Assembly (NCBI GenBank): GCA_937925605.1
Contig: CALALV010000013.1
Location: forward strand, 1-11,030
Direction of reading: 5' to 3'
DNA: 11,030 nucleotides
DNA from: an uncultured Woeseia sp.
GTDB lineage: Bacteria > Pseudomonadota > Gammaproteobacteria > Steroidobacterales > Woeseiaceae
The notes under the pieces: generated by a model
What the model was told of the DNA's origin: nothing
What the model saw: the letters and a program-made list of their open reading frames with translations, nothing else
Database searches by the model: none
In this document: positions 8,201 to 11,030 of the stretch, piece after piece
Layout: every line of letters starts with the position of its first letter
How positions within the stretch are numbered: position 1 is the stretch's first letter
Translations under genes and position numbers: made by a program

Positions 8201-8321
8201 GGCATACGTCGACATGGGCGATCCGGGCGGCGCGCGCAACATCCTCGAGGAAGTGCTGGAAGAAGGCGATGAATCGCAGCGCCAGCAGGCACAGCAGCTC
8301 CTCGATTCACTGCCCGGCTGA
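5244..8321 (+). CDS. fimV: FimV/HubP-family polar hub protein
   Basis: Inner-membrane pole-organising protein; family members (FimV in Pseudomonas, HubP in Vibrio) position type IV pili, flagella, chemotaxis or chromosome-partition proteins at the cell pole. 1025 residues. Order of parts: signal peptide cleaved after Ala22 (SEVQA); conserved FimV N-terminal domain, about 23-130 (LGLGDIRLDSALNEPL, then LREYTVLLDPP); proline/alanine-rich linker; periplasmic LysM domain, about 184-240 (DYRVARGDTLWRIAE), likely peptidoglycan binding; coiled coil, about 302-345; acidic linker; transmembrane helix, 429-447; cytoplasmic TPR-like helices, about 552-642; a long Asp-rich region, about 645-965, with repeated TxExP motifs; and the conserved FimV C-terminal motif, about 971-1025 (EVGTKLDLARAYVDMGD, then ILEEVL). 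ATG start with GGAG 9 bases upstream. The order asd-fimV-truA is typical. Which machine it organises here cannot be read from this window. Confidence 0.95.
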   Translation: MSRRLNCFGILLCLFLASEVQALGLGDIRLDSALNEPLRAEIELLSATPEELESLRVGLASAETFERYGIDRPVFLTTLDFDVVARGGSQVVSIRSPEPVTEPFVTFLVEANWSRGRLLREYTVLLDPPTFAPPPATSTTEAVTAPRQTQQADRGRIERPAPAPTPAARAPADSGPAFDTTAGDDYRVARGDTLWRIAERVRPDERLSMNQTMLAIYEANPEAFAGNINVLRANARLRIPSADEIFRIGRGQALSEIRRQNQAWSGAAPAPQTTLTLVPPDGEQQPYEGGTPGEPGTAPGSAAADRIRTLEERIAEQESLLEIRDNELARLRSELARLREERGEAAAGLPAEPPAEAEPTEPVAADDEGVAAEDEIFVEDEPAVADTGAEAEPAEAAPEQPARPAPRVAPAPEPEPGLVDRIIGLLTGFWGIVGAALLAVLGLLVWFARRASRDSEDADTGVWDALDADADADAESVQSTERLRALARDDDESIVVVEQDKRDDTVAGDTLETLAADDASGDISAPEPPAEAPVSLEDTFSSETAINLDQSDPVAEADFHMAYGLYDQAADLINGALAIEPQRTDLMAKLCEIYFVWGNRDAFVDAAGRLKAALSEDPDGDWDKIVIMGQQIAADHELFAGAGVGGAATQAVDLDFEGGSEASSALDIDFAGDDAGSEVIDLGDDDGGTSAAAADDDALDFSFDEDDTGASITREMPESVGSDDPTVETPTISERAMDDTLESPTVEQPFDSLDSTSELPLMSDAADGDDARAADSTAEIDLDDLGLDLDALAGDLGDDDLLGEDDATGTDLPDELAETGRNKQVDDDLLDATGQTQVLPEDFTVETGTNLEKPLADDEATMMAPGLGSDADFDFAKTEALPKDAFDDDSDATAETPAPGTTDMDLDLDDLTAALKLSEAGDTIEQLRDDKTVEQPRIGGEDTGDLDLDLGLGEEPTQQLGPDDVSDDLREARTMTEVGTKLDLARAYVDMGDPGGARNILEEVLEEGDESQRQQAQQLLDSLPG

Positions 8322-8369
8322 GCGGGCCCTGACACCGACGCCAGGCGCGCCGGGCCGCGCCGCGCGGCC

Positions 8370-9158
8370 GTGCGCATAGCCCTGGGTCTCGAGTACGACG
8401 GCACCGCCTACAACGGCTGGCAGCGGCAGCGCGTCGGCCGCGGCGTCCAGGAAGTCGTCGACCGGGCGGTGTGCCGCGTCGCCGACGAGACGGTCGAATC
8501 CTTCTGCGCCGGCCGTACCGACACGGGCGTGCACGCGAGCGGGCAGGTCGTGCACTTCGACACGACCGCGGAACGCAGCCGCCGCAGCTGGCTGCTCGGC
8601 ATCAACAGCAATCTTCCCGACGACGTCAGCGTACATCGCGTCGAATTCGTGTCCGACGAGTTCCACGCGCGCTACTCGGCGACGGCGCGGAGCTACCGCT
8701 ACCTGGTGCTGAACCGGCTCGTGCGTTCGGCCCTGTTCAGGCACCGCGCCTGGTGGGTGCACGCGCCGCTCGACGCGGCACGCATGCAGGCCGCCGGTCG
8801 CCTGCTGATCGGCGAACACGACTTCTCGGCCTTCCGGGCCGCGGGCTGCCAGGCGCGCACGGCGACGCGCGAGGTCACCGCACTGGACGTCGAGCGGCGC
8901 GGCGACTGGCTGCTGCTCACGATCACTGCGAACGCGTTCCTGCAGCACATGGTGCGCAACGTGACCGGGCTGCTGGTCGAGATCGGCAGCGGCGAGCGGC
9001 CGCCGGAAGCCGCGGCCGAGGTTCTCGCCAGCCGCGACCGGCGCCAGGCCGGCGTCGCCGCGCCGGCGCACGGACTGACGCTGGTCGCCGTGCACTACCC
9101 GGAGGCCTGCGGCATGCCGGCGCCGACGCTGCCGCCGTTGCTGCCGGGCCTGCCCTGA
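8370..9158 (+). CDS. truA: tRNA pseudouridine(38-40) synthase
   Basis: Converts uridines 38, 39 and 40 of the tRNA anticodon arm to pseudouridine. 262 residues, usual family length. The catalytic aspartate is Asp51 in CAGRTDTGVHASGQV; the conserved active-site tyrosine is Tyr109 in ARSYRY, at the same 58-residue distance from the aspartate as in the E. coli enzyme. The C-terminal family segment NAFLQHMVRNVTG is present. The start is GTG at 8370, giving MRIALGLEYDGTAYNGWQRQ, the expected N-terminus; no ATG, GTG or TTG lies in frame between the fimV stop and this codon. No good Shine-Dalgarno is visible. It follows fimV by 48 bases and in the same reading frame. The last 15 or so residues are proline/leucine-rich and not conserved. 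Confidence 0.95.
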   Translation: MRIALGLEYDGTAYNGWQRQRVGRGVQEVVDRAVCRVADETVESFCAGRTDTGVHASGQVVHFDTTAERSRRSWLLGINSNLPDDVSVHRVEFVSDEFHARYSATARSYRYLVLNRLVRSALFRHRAWWVHAPLDAARMQAAGRLLIGEHDFSAFRAAGCQARTATREVTALDVERRGDWLLLTITANAFLQHMVRNVTGLLVEIGSGERPPEAAAEVLASRDRRQAGVAAPAHGLTLVAVHYPEACGMPAPTLPPLLPGLP

Positions 9159-9166
9159 GCCGGCCG

Positions 9167-9195
9167 TTCTCACCCAACAGTCAATTGGTTATGAT
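9167..9195 (+). promoter_or_regulatory. Predicted sigma70-type promoter for accD
   Basis: TTCTCA (9167-9172), a 17-base spacer and TATGAT (9190-9195) match consensus at 4/6 and 5/6. The expected transcription start is about 9202, two bases before the accD ATG, which has no Shine-Dalgarno. If real, this promoter would give a nearly leaderless accD mRNA. Confidence 0.4.
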
Positions 9196-9203
9196 GCGAA
9201 GCC

Positions 9204-10070
9204 ATGAGCTGGTTTGAAAAACTGATGCCGTCCCGGATCAGCACCGAGAAGAAGACGCGCTCGGTGCCGCAGGGCGTCTGGATCAAGTGCCCGGTCTGCG
9301 ACGCGCAGCTGTACCGGACCGAGCTGGAGCGCAACCTGATGGTCTGCCCGAAGTGCGACCATCACATGCGGATCGGCGCGCGGACGCGCCTCGAGTATTT
9401 CCTGGATCCCGACAGCGAGCAGGAGATCGCCGCGAACCTGGAACCGCGCGACCCGCTCAAGTTTCGCGACAGCAAGAAATACCGCGACCGGATCACGCAG
9501 GCGCAGAAGAAGACCGGCGAGAAAGACGCGCTGATCGCGGCACGCGGGACGTTGTACGGCGAGCCGGTGGTCGTCTGCGCGTTCGAATTCAGCTTCATGG
9601 GCGGCTCCATGGGTTCCGTCGTCGGCGAGCGCTTCGCGCGCGCGGCGCGGGCGGCCGCCGAGGACGGCTCCGCGCTCGTCTGCTTCTCGGCCAGCGGCGG
9701 CGCGCGCATGCAGGAGGCGCTGTTCTCGCTGTTCCAGATGGCGAAGACGGCCGCTGCGCTCGCGAGCCTCGGGGAGAAGGGCGTCCCGTTCGTCTCGGTG
9801 CTGACCGACCCGACGACGGGCGGGGTATCCGCGAGCCTCGCGATGCTCGGCGACGTCAACATCGCCGAGCCGAAAGCGCTGATCGGCTTTGCCGGGCCGC
9901 GCGTGATCGAGCAGACCGTGCGGCAGAAACTCCCCGAGGGCTTCCAGCGCAGCGAATTCCTGCTGGATCACGGTGCGGTGGACATGATCGTGGACCGTCG
10001 CCGGATGCGCCCGGAGATCGCCTCGCTGCTGGCGAAATTCAGAAAGCGCCCGGCACCGGCCATCGACTGA
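9204..10070 (+). CDS. accD: Acetyl-CoA carboxylase carboxyltransferase subunit beta
   Basis: Beta subunit of the heterotetrameric carboxyltransferase (with AccA) that moves the carboxyl group from biotinylated AccB to acetyl-CoA, making malonyl-CoA for fatty acid synthesis. 288 residues. The N-terminal four-cysteine zinc ribbon is complete (CPVC at 29-32, CPKC at 48-51); the crotonase-like carboxyltransferase domain follows, with FMGGSMGSVVGERF and CFSASGGARMQE as oxyanion-hole and CoA-binding segments, then TDPTTGGVSAS and GFAGPRVIEQT. The start ATG gives the family N-terminus MSWFEKL; the two ATGs at 9191 and 9194 are in another frame. In E. coli the zinc domain also binds its own mRNA to control translation; that may apply here but cannot be seen. 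It precedes folC by 35 bases, the usual order. Confidence 0.98.
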   Translation: MSWFEKLMPSRISTEKKTRSVPQGVWIKCPVCDAQLYRTELERNLMVCPKCDHHMRIGARTRLEYFLDPDSEQEIAANLEPRDPLKFRDSKKYRDRITQAQKKTGEKDALIAARGTLYGEPVVVCAFEFSFMGGSMGSVVGERFARAARAAAEDGSALVCFSASGGARMQEALFSLFQMAKTAAALASLGEKGVPFVSVLTDPTTGGVSASLAMLGDVNIAEPKALIGFAGPRVIEQTVRQKLPEGFQRSEFLLDHGAVDMIVDRRRMRPEIASLLAKFRKRPAPAID

Positions 10071-10105
10071 CACGCCGGGTCGCCGCGCGGCCCCTGCCAC
10101 CGACG

Positions 10106-10954
10106 ATGGCTACGCCGTCTCCTTCCACCCGCTCGCTCGACGACTGGCTCGCCTGGCTCGAGACACTGTCGCCGCGCGAGATCGAACTCGGCCTCGAGCG
10201 CGTCGCGGACGTGCTCGAGCGTCTCGACCTGCCGCGCCCGCGGCGGGTCCTGCACGTCGCGGGCACGAACGGCAAGGGCTCGACGGTGGCCATGCTGGAG
10301 GGCCTGTACGCGGCGGGCGGCTCGTGCGTGGCGAGCTACACGTCGCCGCACGTGCTGCGCTACAACGAGCGCATGCGGGTCGCGGGCCGCGAACTCGACG
10401 ACGCCGAAATTGTCGCCGCGTTCGCAACGGTCGAAGCGGCGCGGCAAGGTACGCCGCTGACCTATTTCGAGTTCGGTACGCTGGCCGCGCTGGTTGCGTT
10501 CGCCGCTCGCGGGGCGGACGCCTGGATACTCGAGATCGGCCTCGGCGGGCGGCTCGACGCCGTCAACGCCGTGGATCCCGACGGCGTCGTGATCACCAAC
10601 GTCGCGCTCGATCACTGCGACTGGCTGGGGCCGGACGTCGAGTCGATCGGCCGGGAAAAGGCCGGCGTGATGCGGCCGGGAATCCCCGCCGTGTTCGCAG
10701 GCGGCACGCTGCCGGACTCCGTTGCCGCGCGTGCCCGCGAGCTCGGCACCCGGCTGCTCGTCGCCGGGCGCGACTACCGCTACGCGGCGGACGCCGGCGG
10801 CTGGCGTTACGGGGGGTCAGCTGACGCCGGACGTCTCGTCGCCGGCCTGGAACGCGCCGATGGATCCCGAGGCCGAGCGCGCCGCGAAGGCCGACATTCC
10901 CGGGCGCCGCGAGGCGCTGCGCTGGTCGGACAGCGGCTATCTGATCGAACATAA
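10106..10954 (+). CDS. folC: Folylpolyglutamate/dihydrofolate synthase, family match lost after about residue 235
   Basis: FolC joins glutamate to dihydropteroate (dihydrofolate synthase) and adds further glutamates to folates, using ATP. The N-terminal part is clear: SLDDWLAWLE, the ATP-binding loop GTNGKGST (53-60), YTSPHVLRYNERM (78-90), LTYFEFGTLAAL, ILEIGLGGRLDAVN (141-154), ALDHCDWLGPDVESIGREKAG (Mur-ligase-like metal and substrate loops) and the end of the central domain up to WRYGG (233-237). After base 10816 the expected segments (NAA region, then the C-terminal domain) are missing; the literal frame continues for 45 low-complexity, Arg/Ala-rich residues to TGA at 10952-10954. E. coli FolC has 422 residues, so about 40 percent is lost and the product should be inactive unless the break is an assembly error. 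ATG at 10106 chosen; no clear Shine-Dalgarno. Confidence 0.85.
   Translation: MATPSPSTRSLDDWLAWLETLSPREIELGLERVADVLERLDLPRPRRVLHVAGTNGKGSTVAMLEGLYAAGGSCVASYTSPHVLRYNERMRVAGRELDDAEIVAAFATVEAARQGTPLTYFEFGTLAALVAFAARGADAWILEIGLGGRLDAVNAVDPDGVVITNVALDHCDWLGPDVESIGREKAGVMRPGIPAVFAGGTLPDSVAARARELGTRLLVAGRDYRYAADAGGWRYGGSADAGRLVAGLERADGSRGRARREGRHSRAPRGAALVGQRLSDRT
10816..10825. repeat. 10-bp palindrome at the folC breakpoint
   Basis: GTCAGCTGAC is a perfect inverted repeat starting within a run of six G (10811-10816). It sits exactly where FolC similarity ends and the coding phase seems to change. It could be the edge of an inserted element, a rearrangement junction or coincidence. Confidence 0.45.
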
Positions 10955-11030
10955 TTCCGAGCCGGTCGACGGCAGGCCGAACGAGGAAGTCGAGCGCGAG
11001 CTCGAGCGGCGCTGGCGCCAGGGCGGGTTC
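10860..11030 (+). CDS. Unrecognised open frame, partial at window edge
   Basis: Not recognised. A frame one base out of phase with folC is open from before 10815 to the end of the window; its first ATG is at 10860, giving 57 residues without a stop. The product is hydrophilic and charged (PEAERAAKADIPGRREAL, then WSDSGYLIEHNSEP, then EEVERELERRWRQGGF), with glutamate- and arginine-rich helix-like ends. Third codon positions are mostly G or C, as in the real genes nearby, unlike the continuation of the folC frame. Coding sense can be followed upstream of the ATG to the GGGGGG run, so the true start may be further left or the frame may be the continuation of something cut at the junction. It does not resemble the missing part of FolC, nor the SPOR-domain protein that often follows folC. 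It may belong to an inserted segment. Confidence 0.4.
   Translation, partial: MDPEAERAAKADIPGRREALRWSDSGYLIEHNSEPVDGRPNEEVERELERRWRQGGF

Noticed and set aside
5247..8404. Two long minus-strand frames (634 and 460 residues) opposite fimV
   Set aside because: They arise from codon bias of the Asp/Glu/Ala-rich fimV; translations are Arg/Gly- or Ser-rich low complexity.
10811..10850. GGGGTC after the G run as the end of a Tn3-family transposon
   Set aside because: Only the first six bases resemble such ends; the rest of the 38-bp inverted repeat does not match and no transposase is in view.

Overview
The window is GC-rich, densely packed bacterial chromosome. Gene content and order (prmB, aroC, asd, fimV, truA, accD, folC) match the block found in Gammaproteobacteria such as Pseudomonas and the Xanthomonadales. 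FimV itself points to a gammaproteobacterium with a polar landmark system. I place the organism no more precisely than a high-GC gammaproteobacterium. I see no tRNA, rRNA, CRISPR array, insertion sequence or phage gene.

Left part (1-1914, minus strand): a SCO1/SenC copper chaperone, a PCu(A)C-type copper-chaperone lipoprotein and phosphatidylserine decarboxylase (psd, running off the left edge). Each pair overlaps by 4 bases (GTGA at 1306-1309, ATGA at 848-851), so they are read as one translationally coupled operon. The first two proteins belong to CuA-site assembly of cytochrome c oxidase. The third makes phosphatidylethanolamine.

A 96-base divergent gap (1915-2010) holds a 14-bp perfect palindrome and a small hairpin that contains the prmB ribosome binding site.

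Right part (2011 to the end, plus strand): prmB (uL3 glutamine methyltransferase) and aroC (chorismate synthase) lie one base apart. Then come asd (aspartate-semialdehyde dehydrogenase, a form with its catalytic cysteine), the 1025-residue polar hub protein FimV with its own likely promoter inside the end of asd, truA (tRNA pseudouridine synthase), accD (acetyl-CoA carboxyltransferase beta subunit) with a likely promoter so close that the mRNA would be almost leaderless, and folC. The trpF gene (or trpFBA) that commonly sits between truA and accD in relatives is absent.

The most unusual spot is in folC. The protein follows its family well for about 235 residues, then at a run of six G next to a 10-bp palindrome (10811-10825) the match stops. 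The remaining 215 bases carry an open frame with good codon use in a different phase, whose product I do not recognise. This could be an insertion, a rearrangement or an assembly chimera. The rest is well-conserved housekeeping DNA, and I found no convincing new multi-gene system.
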